NCBI RefSeq assembly: GCF_030936135.1
Contig: NC_082597.1
Span: 77,172,495 to 77,236,494 of the forward strand
From: Gavia stellata
Lineage: Eukaryota > Chordata > Aves > Gaviiformes > Gaviidae
DNA length: 64,000 bases
Direction: 5' to 3'
Of the stretch, positions 10,441 to 22,912 are shown one piece after another. The notes under the pieces were generated by a model. That model was not told where the DNA came from and did not search any database. It was given only the letters and a program-made list of their open reading frames with translations. The position numbers and the translations under genes are program-made. Each line of letters opens with the position of its first letter. The first letter of the stretch is position 1.

Positions 10441-13400
10441 TGGAAGAACTTTCCTTTGTCGTCGGAGAGGATTTAGTGACCTCCAAAGTTTTGTTCCGGC
10501 AGGAAACCGTTGGATAAGTTTCTCGGGATTCCTGCTAATTTTCCTGAAATTTATTGCGCTGTTATTTGGTATCCAGCACGCTCAGAGCAGTGGAGCAGAA
10601 AAAAAAAAGCTGAGGGACGTTTAGGTAGGGATTTCATTGCTTTTAATACATTGCTTTTTTTAATACCTGCGTTTCACATTTTGCACTTTCAGATGGGTAG
10701 TGTGGAATACATTTATAAATGCTTATGCTTGCCTGTGGATAACACAGAGGATGAAGATGGGAAACATGCAGAAACTAGACAGATTTTAAACATTCCATTC
10801 TCTTTGGCGGAAGATCAATAGTTGAAGATTTCTGCTTACACAATCTATACCTTGACAATATCATAATTAAGAGATCTGCTGATATTGTATGGTATTGATA
10901 GCCGTTTCAACTTCAGTTAAGGCTTAAGAAATTTAGTAGGTAATTTAGACTAATATGAAGGAGCTTTGGATATTCTGGATAAACTGATAACTAGGCAAGA
11001 TTATTAAACTTTGTGATTGGCTCCAGATGAAGTGAACTCTCAGTTTTTCAAAATAATACCAGTAGATATGTATAACAGAAGACTACATTTTAAATGTGCA
11101 TGTCTGAAATTTGACTGCCAAAAAAGAATGTATCTTTTGAGAAGACCAGTTAAGGAGTCGTTATATGATGGTAATCTGTGTTGCACCCATTTGTAATAAA
11201 CAGTTTCATGATGCCAGACACTGTGAATTTTCTGGTAGTATACTATACAAGTGGGGGGGTGTGTTAATTTGTGTATTACATATGGATTTTTTTGAAATTA
11301 TTAAATGTAATGGCAATCCCTTGTATGATACATACATGAATTGATTGATACTAATTATTACCCATGACATTTTAATGTTATGTTTAAACAGTTTTAGCTT
11401 GGCTCTTCTGGTTTGCTTAATTGTCTCAAGCTGCCTGAGACAGAAGAATCTTAAAATTTCTTGCTTGTGCATTATTCCCTCTATCTCTTCTCTCCGTGCT
11501 CTCCTTCAGTCTAATTTAAAGCAGGGTAACCGCTGAGAATACCTGTACATGCTCGTGTGAAGGTAAATGCCCATTTTAAAGATACGCAAATGTTCTTGGT
11601 AGATGCGATCAAGCCCCTCATGCCCTGTATGAAAACATATTGAGCTGGTATTAATAAGATACTTGTTTTGGTATTGGTTTGTGATGCCAAACAACAAACA
11701 TGAGAGAATGCAAAGATAAAGCTGGTGCTCTGATCTTTGTTTAAACAGGTCATGGTTTTTATTTAATGCTGTGTGCTTATTACAGGAACTGTCAGCAGGA
11801 ACGTAAAGCGGACTGGAGTTCTGATACGGCATACATAGCCAATTCTGACATTGATATTTCTGCTTCTTGACTTAACGGTTCATAGAATATAGTGTTGTTT
11901 GTGATCATATTAATTTAATTGAATTTATTATATGGAATTAGGAAAAAATGTCCAGATTATGTCCTTTTAGGAACCAAATATGATCGGATCTGCTGCCTCA
12001 GGTGCAGTCCTCACCTGAAGAGTTACACAGGAGTGGGCTTTTCTGTATAGTGGAACATGTAGAGGTGTATAAAAAGGTTACTGTTTTTTAAGTCAGCTAG
12101 AGTTCTGCCACTGAATTACAAGGAAGGAGACTCAAATCCCCTGAAACCAGGTAGCTGCTTAGTCGATTATCCAGGCAGTTTCTTTTTTCAGACATATGGA
12201 AACAATATCAGACAGTAAATTAAAAAATGCATTTATAATTGTGAATTTTAATATTTTTGTCCATGAAAACAATTTTAATCTCAAATGATTAATAAACACA
12301 GTAAAAATAAATCAATGCAGTCTATTTGATTCTTACTGAACCTTGTTTTGAAGAATTTAGAGAGGATGTGTAAGGTAGTCTGAGGGAAGAGCCTTTTCAC
12401 ATGTTCCTGTTACATTAAGATGTATTAGAGTATTACAATGTACAGTTTGAGATCTCACAATAAGACTAAGTGTAGTGCTGGGAACTGTAATTTGGATGTT
12501 CTGGATCGTACACCAGTTTGGATTCTGTGATCATTGCCCATAGGTAAATTGGGTCTCTGTGAGGGTGTCTGAGAGGAAGGTGGTCTCCAATTGTTATTTC
12601 TAACTTAAATACATGCTTCTGTTTCAATTCTGGATATTCTAGGTTATGTTTCAAAATATAAGCAAGGTTAGTAATTTAAGAGGGTCCTTTAAGGTCACTG
12701 GACTGTTACCCTTTGACTTCCTATCAGAAAGTCAACTTTTCAAGTTGATGTTATTACAAATAAAATAACATGTGAATGTAATGCTTGGGCAAGGTTGCAG
12801 AATGACAGTCCAGTAGAAGATCTATTGCAAAAAGGAGAAGAGCGGATACAGCAATGGGTATTTACCTGCTTCTGCAGTGGCCACCTCAGGAGGGTAAAGC
12901 AGTTCATTCTTTGTGACTGCTCACTGCTTGACCTCACTGTTGCAACTGTCAACAAGCGTGACAGTTTCGCTGTGATTCGATACGACAGTGGAAATTGTAT
13001 TAGAATTAACAAATAACCATCACGGCATATATGTAGTAACTTGCAGTCATAACTGATTTGGGATTCATTACACTAACCTAAATATAAAATGCTTAGCGTT
13101 TTCCATTCAGTCACTATTTAAAATGCCATTATTTACCATGGGACTAAGATTGGCTTCATAATGTCATTTAAATATGCTGTATTGTGTGTGACTATGGAGA
13201 GCCATACTAATATTAGTGTAATAAGGACTCATTTTTTACAGAGATTCAGAGCTGTAATACATACGTAGAATACGTTTCAACTGCAAGTATTTGCCCTTAC
13301 TTGTTATGTATTTTTAATTTATACATTTCTGTGAAAACCAAGATTACTATATTTAGCATATATCACTTTTTTGAAAGCTATTTTTTATGTGGCATGCCCT

Positions 13401-13869
13401 CTCGACCTTTTAAATTCAGTTCCTCTGCCATATAGCCAGTGCAGCTTCCCTTATGACAGGTGAGGGTCTTGCCATTCAACCAAAGACTGAAGCCAGCAGA
13501 GCAGCTGTAGAAGCAGCATACGAAGGAGACTGATGGTTACTGGTATTTTTGACTGTTTTTTCGCTGCCTTTTCCTAATTGGCTGTTTTGCTCAAGCTCCC
13601 TCTTTGCCAGCTCTCACAGTCGCATCACTTAGCTTAACGTGCTGTACAGCTGAAACATCCTGCATGCCACTTTATTTCTTATCACCTTTTTCCTCCTCTC
13701 ACTGACTATCATATCGCATCTTCTCTTTGCTTTTGTCTTTTGTGACGCTAATCCCACTTATTTTTTCCTTCTCTGGAAAAGAAAATGGAAGGAACATAGT
13801 GCTCTGCCATTGCACTGATCATTTCTCTGCATTGCTGTATTATTTTTCTGCCGTATTGTTTGCTGAGCT
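10441..13869 (+). other. MPPED1: Intron 1, first part
   Basis: Presumed first intron between the CpG-island donor and the acceptor at 24148-24149. This part is AT-rich with only short chance frames, including 10510-10821, which starts in the island edge and has no domain. I recognise no gene or repeat. Confidence 0.55.
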
Positions 13870-13995
13870 TCTGGAGACTGTAAGCTGTTTGGGGCAGAGA
13901 CTCTCTGTTACTGCATGGTTGTACAGTGCCTAGCGTAGTTTGCTGTTGGATTTCACTTGGTCGGTGGGCACTCATATAATAATAAATAGTAATAC
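13870..13995 (+). mobile_element. Ancient SINE/LINE 3' tail relic
   Basis: The segment GACTGTAAGCTGTTTGGGGC, then AGAGACTCTCTGTT, GTACAGTGCCTAGCG and a terminal ATAATAATAAATA matches the well-known amniote repeat tail of the form TGTAAGCTCTTTGGGGCAGG...TACAGCGCCTAGCAC...ATAATAA, related to L2/MIR-type tails. It is diverged, so the insertion is old. The exact family is not assigned. Confidence 0.6.
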
Positions 13996-16900
13996 TAGGA
14001 TTATTTCAACTTTGTGGGACAGCCTTTCTTCTGGTTCTTTGGTAGTAAACATAAAAATTTCTTACTTCAAGCTTATCTTCACTGAATTGCTGTTCTGAGG
14101 TATGTCTCAGTTTTGCCCCTCAACACTTTGTCCCTAGTGTGAGTAGTTTTTGGTAAAGTTCAAGGTACCTTGCCTATTGCAGCAGGGGTGGGGTGGATTA
14201 AAACTCAGCTACTGCCAGTGGTTAACAGTCTAGTACCTTGAACAAGAACCAAAACAAAAAAAATGTCAGCTTCAACACTTTTCAGTGGAAGCTTCAGATT
14301 TGCTAACACCAAAACAATGTTCTGGTTTCACCAGGTTGACTAAGTAAGACAGAAGGGAAAAGAAAACCCAAAAATGTATGGTGGGTTCATTTCCCTACTT
14401 TGATACTTTCCTCATAAATATTTTTTCATTTTGATTACCCTTTACTTTTCACCCCTGAACTGTTTGGCTTTGTTTTAGCAGCTTTTGCGTCACATGAAAA
14501 TTTGTACTTGGTCCAAATAAAATTTTCAAGAGTTTTTCAAGCAGCCAGCGAATCAGCCTATGTACAGTGCATACAGCTGGGAGTCACAGTTTGGAGGCAG
14601 CCAGCCCAGTCATTGACCAACTATTCCTGTCGCTTGGCACAGTCTGCAATGTGTTTTGCAGCGTGATAGCTTCCACCTGAGCTAGCCTAGCTGCCATGGA
14701 GTACCATCAGTGCGCTCTCAGTGTAGCTCTTCTCCTGAATCTTGCGTCTTTTATGAGTAGCCTCTTCAGCTTCAGGGAGAGCAGTGATTTGAAGCATCCC
14801 TGTGTGAGAAAGGGACTGTAGGACTGGATGCTTTGCTAATTGGTAGTATCCATATTAGGTCTGAAGAATATCCAGAGGCGTTTGACCTGAAAAGCTCCCC
14901 CTCAGGACTGTGTGTCTGGGGCTTCCCCCATACTATCTTCCCTCTCTCTTCTTCTTTGAAGGAAAGGGTTTAGTTGCCTTTGTCTCAGTTTCCTGTGGAT
15001 CGTGTAGGGGGGGTCTTTGTGGACATGCGGGTAGGAGGAGTGAGTGGCCCAAACAGCTCTTGAGTATTTTTCCCTTGTATCAGTCCTGGGGAGGATACCT
15101 GGAAAAATAAACAGAACAAACCCAGTGACTCTCTCTCTGAACATTAATCAGATGACATGAAGGATTTCAATGGGACAGATACAGCTAAATGAGTGAAATG
15201 TAGAAACAACAGAATTAACAGGACAGTATATTTAATTTTCGAAGTTTTCTGTCTCAGAGAAGAAAATGTAGCTGTTAAGGATTTGCTTGATTAATTTTAT
15301 AATTTAACTTCAGGCCTTAATAGAAAAAGGTATACTGATCTCAGAAGTAGTATCACTATATTTACATGTAAGCTGTGTTCTGCATTTCACCTTATATGTA
15401 TTTGTGTGCTGGTACTTTGGCATTTCATTCATCTTGAACTAGAGTAATAGATTGGCTGCTTTTATTTTCCGTTCCTGTGTATTGACATAGAGATCAGCAA
15501 CCTTTCAGGAGCTGTTAGTGTTAGATTTCTTTCTGAAATCGGTTGAGAATATTGGCAATAGAAATTCATCCGCAGCCGAGAGGTGCTGCTGCACAAAAAG
15601 GGAAGACCCTGTGAACTGTCTTAGCAGTATTAACTTGCCTGTGTATGAAGCAGCAGCTCCCAGCTCCTGCTAGACTCCGAGCAGGGGGGTTGATGCTTCT
15701 GCTGCTGGCTGTTCCAGGGGTGCTGTGTGCCATTCACCTCCCTCCCGAGCCACCCTGGCACCTCTGCTGTACTTTGCCGACCCACAGGCTAACACTGCTG
15801 GTGACCACACCGATTTTGAATGCTTACGTGAAAACTACTTGAACTGTACTAAAAGAATCCTCTGCACAGTATTAGGCTTTGACATATTCTGATGTAATTT
15901 TGGCATCGGAGCAAACACACTAAACGAGATGGGATGTATTCTGCCCTCTGATATGCATGAATGATCAAATCGGTCAAACTCTGTGCATTTATACACAATT
16001 TCCATTGAAACTGGTTTGAATAAAGTATGCGTTGCAGGCAAGTGGGGCTTGACCCAGTGGGGCTTGTACAGAAGAAGACCAGGAAATGAGTGTGAGGCCA
16101 GTTGTTGCAAAAGGGTGAAGAAAAAGAACATTCTTCAGTTAAAAATTAAACCAAACTGTTTCTTAAATATATAATGCTTCAGGACTTACATAGTCTTCTT
16201 CTCAGTAAATAATATTGTAAGAGATTCAGGAGCTTAATCAGATGACATGCCCAAATTGCAGACTGAAATGTAGAATCAAATCCCTGCAACCCTAGTTTAC
16301 TCCTGTTGGAATGTCCATTTTTGATCATTTGCCCACCTGCATTTTTAGCTGTTTTCCCTTAGAATGAGTATTATCATTTTGGGACTTGAAATTTGTTTTC
16401 TATGAATGTGTACTCATGATTTTCAGTAATGTAGATTTTGAAATACTACCAGAGATGAAGGCAAATTTTTTAGAGTGAGGAATCAGTTTTGTGGCTTTTA
16501 GATATTTATTTAAAATTTCCTTCCCTGGAGGTAATTACTTAAATAGATTAGCTACCTCTGCAGGTATTTTGGAATAAATACAGGTAATATTGAGCCAAAC
16601 CAGTATATTTTTCAGGGACAAGATTTGGTTTTCCTTAAGAAAAATGTATCCATTTAAATATTTTATCCAAATATGATAATGTTTTATACATTCAGGCAAG
16701 ATCGTATGTACGATTACAATAATGCATTGAGCCTTGACATGTTCAGTCTATTTGTAAATCTTAGAGTATTGCAGTATTTAAATCTAAAATATATTGGATA
16801 TATTGTAAAGTGGAAGTTTAAGGTGAAAACAAAGCAATATTATTAGGTTGTGTTTATTTTTTAAATTGAATAAATGAACAGTTATTTGTATGGATGAGAA

Positions 16901-18219
16901 TTTGAAAATGATACTGCTGATGAGCCAAAATAAAATCAAATCTTCATAAATGGAATATTCATTTACTGTAGTTTTGGGAACCTAGGTAGGGAAATGAGAA
17001 AAAGTAATTTAAAATCATACAATCATAATTCAAAGTAAGACTATCTAAGAAGGTTTATAAGTGGTAACTGCTTTAAATAAATAAAGAATTAGATTTCGTA
17101 GGCAAATGTGCAATTTTTGTGTTTTCTGAACTCATTCATCTCTCTCTTTCTCTGGATGCCAGGTCAGAACTTTAGCATATAGTAGGTACAGTATATTTTT
17201 GGAGGGAACTCTACAGAAGTGTATGTTAGGGCATAGTTCCAAAAGACAAATAATTTATCTTATTTCCTACTTGCTGTGTCTATATAATCTTTTTTGTGAC
17301 AGTTAAAGCTAAGAAGTACATTAGTGTTCTTTCTAAATAAAGTAATGAGAGAAAGACGTACAGTATTTGTGTTTGAGAGCAAAGAAAGAAAGCTAATTTG
17401 AAAAAAAAAGTAACTTCAGTGAAGAATTTTGTCATACTGTATTTGACAGGTCATTATAATCAGCAAAGGAGAACAATGATGTGTGTTTGAGCATGGTGAG
17501 AAATATCTTGGGGGATTTTGGTTTTTTTCTAATGCAGGTTAAGGTAATTGTAATTACAGAGAAATAAGAGGATTTATTTAAGTTGCTGAATTTTTTTCAC
17601 GTTAGAAAACAGATCGCTCAGCGCCCTGTAGATCTGCAGTTAACAAATATGTGATCTATATGATGAGGCACTGAAGTATTCATTGATAAGTGAAATAGGA
17701 GATGCTAAGCAGAAGAGGATAGATCTTTCATTTCTTCTCGTTGAAGTCAGTAGGATTTTGAGGCATACGAGTAACTCAGAATTATGCCCCCTGGTTTTAG
17801 TTATATGGGTGGGAATAGCTCTGACTTCCGGGGAAAAGATATGTCACAGAACTGAGTATTATTTGACTGGTAACAGTTAACAAATTTAGATTCCCTGGCA
17901 CAGAAAACTGTCTCAGACATGTTTTAAAAAGACCACCCAAAGAGTCCCCTTAATAAATCATGGGGATGGTGTAACTTCTTTCAGCAGAAGCCACTGAAGA
18001 GAGCAGAGACTGAAAAACGGGATGTGTAAGATCTCTTTCAATTAACGATACGCCATCGGCAAAGGTTTTTGAAAATACCATAGTGGGTATATGTGCTGTA
18101 GTTACCAGATGAGGATTGTGGAATCCAGGGTAAGAGCCATGGTAAAGAGGCATATGTAAAGGTTTTATTCCAATTTTTGACCTTAAGACAGCTTTACAAA
18201 CTCGCACAGCAATATAACT
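13996..18219 (+). other. MPPED1: Intron 1, middle part
   Basis: AT-rich intron sequence. Apart from a weak SINE-like segment near 16215-16300, I recognise no repeat and no gene. Short open frames such as 15645-15842 and 15835-16131 have no recognisable content. Confidence 0.5.
16215..16300 (+). mobile_element. Possible MIR/CORE-SINE-like relic
   Basis: GATGACATGCCCAAATTGCA followed by GTAGAATCAAATCCCTGCAA resembles the ancient SINE motif GACTTGCCCAAGGTCACA...GGAATCGAACCCAGGTC. Similarity is partial, so this is a tentative call. Confidence 0.3.
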
Positions 18220-18720
18220 ACATGTTATGCCCCGAGGAGCAGATGGAGCACTCTATGTTGCCACCTCACGGTACTCAAAGAATGGATCGGTGAGCGCGTT
18301 CCGTTTTTTTTTTGCGGAGGTAAACCGGCATTCCAAAACTCACCCTCATTCGTACATTTATTTGCTGCTTAAAACTGGGGATTTCTTAGCCTGTGTGGAT
18401 GTGAAGTTAGAGCTGCCCTTCAGCGGTGGTCTCTGCAGCGGAGGCCCAAGGGCGGGCTGGGGCAGCACGCCAAGCCTGGCGCGGGTGCCAGCCCCTCTGT
18501 GCTGGGGATGGAGGGCTGCAGGCTTGAAGGCTGTCACCCTGGCACGTTTCACCACCGCTAAACTGGCATTTAGAAAAACTAACGCTTTCAAATGCCGTAC
18601 TGCTTCTGTAGCTGAAGTAGGGTTAGGTTTCCTGGCGGGATTTCTAGCTCGCTGCGTTCATCGTGAAGAACTCTGGGAGGTTTGTAAGGGTGGTAAACGC
18701 CTTAAATGGCACCACAGGTT
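18220..18720. other. Local GC/CpG-richer pocket in intron 1
   Basis: Compared with its AT-rich flanks this 500-bp segment has more GC and CpG (for example 18285-18330 and 18410-18560) and a 165-codon plus-strand open frame (18227-18724). The frame starts with ATG but its translation shows no domain, low-complexity composition and no splice partner, so I do not call it a gene. It could be a regulatory element or simply a GC pocket. Confidence 0.3.
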
Positions 18721-19819
18721 ATGAGATTGTAACTCAGATATCCTCGAGGAGGATGTTTGTTTTTTAACGCTGCTGTTTAGTTCTCGTTGACACAAATTGC
18801 AGGTACATAAAGTGTTTGCTTTGGCAAAAGGGCTTATAAGTGCGTATTTCATTTCAATACATTGCAGTTCTGTTTATTTTTTAAATGCAATGGGAAATGT
18901 TTCTGTCTATGACAAATCATATTCATTTAGAAAGCTTAATGATTCCATCTATAGAAATGTGCATGATGGACCTTAAAATCTACAACTGTCTCAATGACAT
19001 TTGATTATGCTGCCTTCACTTTAAAGTCCTCATTTGTCAAGTGAGTCCAAACCAGTCTGCTAAGGGGAGACTTGGTGGTTTTGGTTTGCCAGGACTTGCG
19101 TCCTGTTTCAGAAAATGAAGAGGAGGAATAGGAGATTGTATCTCTTTGGAAAAGCTTCCATATGCAGAGTCATTTGCCCGGCTCATCCTTTCCCACAGAA
19201 TAATGTCTTTTTAGGATTATTTCAGTATTAACTTCCCAATGGCAGAACTGAAGATAGCAGACTAATTCCATTGATTGGCTTCTATCTAGAGTATCGGAAA
19301 TGGGTATTTTAGACGGCAAAAAACTTGCAGCATTTTCAGCCTATTTCTCATAGAAAGTGATTGCTTTACTGGTTCCAGTATGTTCGCTTATTGCTGGTCA
19401 GTCTGTAACAAGCTTTTTGGGGGGGAGGGGGTTAAAACAAAAATGGTAATTTGTGATAATGAAGCCAATCGCTAGTGGTTAATAGGAATGTTACTATGAC
19501 AATTGGGACCATTGCTGCAGAACACTCTGTAGCACTTTTTTTGGGTTTAAATAAAGGGTCTGCTTCCCCGTGTAAAGGATGACCTGACAGTTCATGAAGA
19601 GCATTGTAGTGCAGTATAGGGGAAGACCTGAACCCTTGATGAAGCTCTTGGAAGGGTTTCTGGTTAAGAGTATCCAAGATTTGCACAAGAAGCAAGTGTG
19701 TCACTATGTGGTCTATCACAAATTCTCCCACGCTTCTTTAAGGTATTTTACTGCTGTTGTCTTACTGGCTTTCCCTGAAAAAATACGGCTTTGATGTTTT
19801 ATAGTTGCATGAAAATGCC

Positions 19820-19839
19820 TTTTTTTTTTTTTTTTTTTT
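19820..19839. repeat. Poly-T tract (20 T)
   Basis: Uninterrupted T20 on the plus strand, with no recognisable retroposon attached on either side. Confidence 0.95.
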
Positions 19840-20152
19840 GATACTACGTTTCGGTTCTTCATTGCCTCCCCAAATCCCAGCTTGTCAGACTCTCTGAACA
19901 AAACTAACATGTTTTCTGTAGCTACCTCTTTGCCACTGATCTTGGTACTGCCTAGAGTCCCAGCTTCCTCTTCTTTCTTTATGTTATCTCACTGTTATTA
20001 GTGCAAAATCTGGCAGCTGCCCCTCTTCAACTTTTGCCGGGGTGTGCTATAGCCATGTTGTGCTTCTTGACCTCCAAATTTTCTGTAACAGCAAAGTTCA
20101 TTGCTCAGCAGATAACTCCTTCACAGTTTTCTCTCTTAAGTGATAACTTCTT

Positions 20153-20190
20153 TTTTATTATCATTATCATTATCATCATTATTATTTTAT
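20153..20190. repeat. ATT/TCATTA microsatellite
   Basis: Imperfect trinucleotide/hexanucleotide repeat made of ATTATC and ATT units. Confidence 0.85.
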
Positions 20191-21717
20191 CTTGGTTTCT
20201 AATTATTACTTCAGTGACATCTGCTTGAGCCATGTTGTTTTCAAGTCTAGATTCATATTTTATGTTGCTGGAATAATTTTCGAGAAGTCTCAATGTTGTT
20301 TTTAGGCTTGAGACAAAGGGTAGATGATGGTGGTAACAGTGGGAACAATAGAACGAGATATGGCGAGAGACAGTGGACGTGAGAGTGAATTGAAGGGTGA
20401 ACACAGAATAAAGCAGAATCTGTGAGTGAAGAAGTGAGATTAAAATAAAACATTGGCTTGAAATGGAAAAAAAGAGAAATAGGATGCATAAAAAGGCTGG
20501 AAAATTCATGTGAAAGAGGGAAATAATTATGCCAGCTATACAAGAAGGCTGTGAGATGAAAATACCAGAAATTTCAGGCTGAAAAAGTAAAAAAAAACTT
20601 AAAGTTTTGTTTGAGGACCTCATCAAAGGACTTAAATATACATCTGGGTTCAAGCACCTGCCTAGTCCAGTAATTCCTCAGGAGAGATGTTGCAATACAC
20701 ATAGTTTATGGCCTGATGCAAAGCCTTCTGAAGATGATGGAGCAGTGTCCGTTGTACACAGTGGGCTTTGGGACAGAGCTCTGTGAACATTTAAACATGT
20801 GGTGGAGAAAGCAGCAGAAAAATAATGTGTGGAGAACATTCCTTCCATCAGTAAGAAGATGGCTTAGCTGATTTAATAGCTTTTTCTCAGTCTGTGATTC
20901 TAACAGTCAGGTTTGTGATATTTATTTTAGTATGCATGTTCTTGCAGTCCTTTTTACATTTCTCTGTTTTTCCCTGGCACACATCCCGCAGCTCCATAAG
21001 TCTGGGGGAAGAGGATGGTTAGCATGTTGTTGCTGTGGGGATTTGAGTCTTAATGCTCTGTGTTGGTAATGCTGGACATATAATTTTAAAACTTGCATGC
21101 TATAGAAGCAGATAATTATTTCGTTACTGCATTTTATACTCTGGTTTGGGAAAGGAAGAAATTTCAGAATATTAAAAGAAAGAGAAAGTTACAATTTGGG
21201 GGACTATTGGAAATGGAAACAGAGAGAGGGGAGTAATGGATGTCAGTCTGGTTATCAGTCAAGCTGGAAAGAGACAGCTTGTTCTGTCGAACACCAAGAA
21301 TGTTAGTAGTCAGCCAACCACTTATGCAGGAAGAAAACCCTAGACTGAAAGGTAAGGTTCAAAGACATCTGTGTATGTTTCTGAAATGAGCTTGGATTAA
21401 GCTTGCTATTGAATTATGCTTACTGATTATGTGTGTTACATATCTCATTTTTGTTTAGCACAGGCTGTTCATATGATTGCTAGTTATTTTATTTTTATTG
21501 CAGAATCTGGCTCTTTCTTTTTTCTCCAGTCTTGGACGCTTTTTATGTGTCCAGGGTTGACGTTGGGTGGCTGTCATTTGGCAGAAGGCTTAGCAGTGTG
21601 GTGGCATCTCTTTCTTTTTTTTTTCCATAAGTGAAATATGTTGTCTTCTCGTTTTCTGCATGTTTGTATGGTGAACTTCTGGCTGAATGTCTGTGGCTAG
21701 CATCCTCTCAAGCTGGC

Positions 21718-21775
21718 CTAATAGTGCAATTCACACACTCTCCCATGTGCAAGGATTGATTCCCTGCCTAAAAGA
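21718..21775 (+). mobile_element. Possible tRNA-SINE fragment
   Basis: CTAATAGTGCAATTC, then CTCCCATGTGCAAGGATTGA and TTCCCTGCCT resembles the tRNA-derived head of old amniote SINEs, with a B-box-like GGATTGATTCCC. Short and diverged; tentative. Confidence 0.25.
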
Positions 21776-22814
21776 ACTCTTCAGCACTGAAGGGTGTATC
21801 AGCGGTGTGCTGGCTGTGGTTTGTTTCTGTTTGCAAACAAATTTGTTCTTTTGAGTTGGTTTGTGTTGCTAAGTGCTATTTTTCACTTACCCAGAAAGAG
21901 GAAGCAGAGCTTAAGAGCAGATATTGGGGTACCTGCATACATCTGCTGTTTCTGCAGCACATTTGATGTATAACTTGAGAGAAGCATAAAAGACAGGACC
22001 CAAAGAAAAGCCTGACAGAAGCCGTTTTCTCAGCTGCTGTGAGCTCCTGAGAACTTAGTAAGGCCAAAGGGAGATTCTAGGTCCCTAAGGCAGTGCCTTA
22101 ACTCCTTTGTAACTGCAGTTCAGTTGTGTGTAAAGCGGCCATAATCCCTGAATTATAAAATAAAGACTGTGTTTTTCAGGTGGTTTGAAATCCTTATGTA
22201 AAGCTGTGGAATCATAAATTATTAATCTTACTGGAGAATATTTCTGGAGGTCACCAGTTCTAATAGTTTCTTTCAAACAGAAGTAGGTTCACTTAGAACA
22301 GTTTGCCCCCTATAAAATCTCTGACCTTGCCTATTCAAACTTCTTTACAAATGCATCATTTAATACAGGAAGCTCCTCAGGGAGGGTTCTTCACATCTGC
22401 CATCATAATTTCTTATTTTCTAAATGCAGCAATTTGTACTTGATTATTCTTACAAGGATCGTGCCTCCCTTCCCTCCCCCTGCTCTGGCACATTCCTTTG
22501 TGCTGCTGCTTGTTCCGTAGCCTGAACACGGCATCTGAGAGTGTTTAAAATCCAAAATTTTCTTTGTTGTTATTCTACCATTTCCTTACCACTCAATTCT
22601 AGGGGAGGGCATGAAGGAATCTGCTGTTTTATTCTCAGACTGTTTTCCTGCGGGTTGTTAGTGACAGCAAGTTGTCATCATTTTACAGCCATTCAGCAAG
22701 TAACAAAACTGAGCCGAATCTCTCATTTCAGTTTCCTAAGGACAAGATTTCCCAAAACAAAAATACATACCACTTCTTGGAGCACTTAACATCTGTAGTA
22801 GTTAAGCAAAGGAC

Positions 22815-22912
22815 TGATGCCCAGATTTTTAAAGATGCTTAGGTGCTTGACTGCCACTAGAACTGAATTGGACCTAAGTACCTGTAAATAGCTTTAAAAA
22901 TTTGAGTGACTA
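22815..22912. mobile_element. Palindromic MITE-like relic
   Basis: The left arm CCAGATTTTTAAAGATGCTT and the right arm, whose complement reads CTCAAATTTTTAAAGCTATT, form an imperfect inverted repeat; the inner parts (AGGTGCTT and GGACCTAAGTACC) also pair in part. This resembles the palindromic DNA-transposon relics common in sauropsid genomes (CAGATTTTTAAA...TTAGGCACCTAA...). Non-autonomous and long dead. Confidence 0.5.

Larger units (their letters stand above)
18721..22814 (+). other. MPPED1: Intron 1, third part
   Basis: AT-rich intron with simple repeats: a run of 20 T at 19820-19839 and an ATT/TCATTA-type microsatellite at about 20153-20190. A tentative tRNA-SINE-like fragment lies near 21718-21775. 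No gene is recognised; the 182-codon minus-strand frame 20105-20653 runs through the simple repeat and has no domain. Confidence 0.5.

Noticed and set aside
8456..10486. Many long overlapping open frames on both strands in the CpG island (up to 344 codons)
   Set aside because: GC-rich DNA has few stop codons. Translations are Pro/Arg/Gly/Ala-rich without domains, overlap each other on both strands and differ in frame; no coding signal.
10121..10821. Frames running out of the CpG island (10121-10624 and 10510-10821) with a hydrophobic segment
   Set aside because: No homology recognised, frame begins in GC-rich leader, and a run of A interrupts it; best explained as chance.
17680..17880. GTTGAAGTCAGTAGGATTTTG as part of another palindromic relic
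   Set aside because: Only one arm-like piece is seen; no matching inverted arm.
18227..18724. 165-codon open frame as a possible small gene
   Set aside because: No domain, low-complexity composition, no splice partner and a mildly GC-rich pocket that favours chance frames.
20105..20653. 182-codon minus-strand open frame
   Set aside because: Starts normally but runs through the ATT microsatellite into Lys/Ile repeats; no homology.
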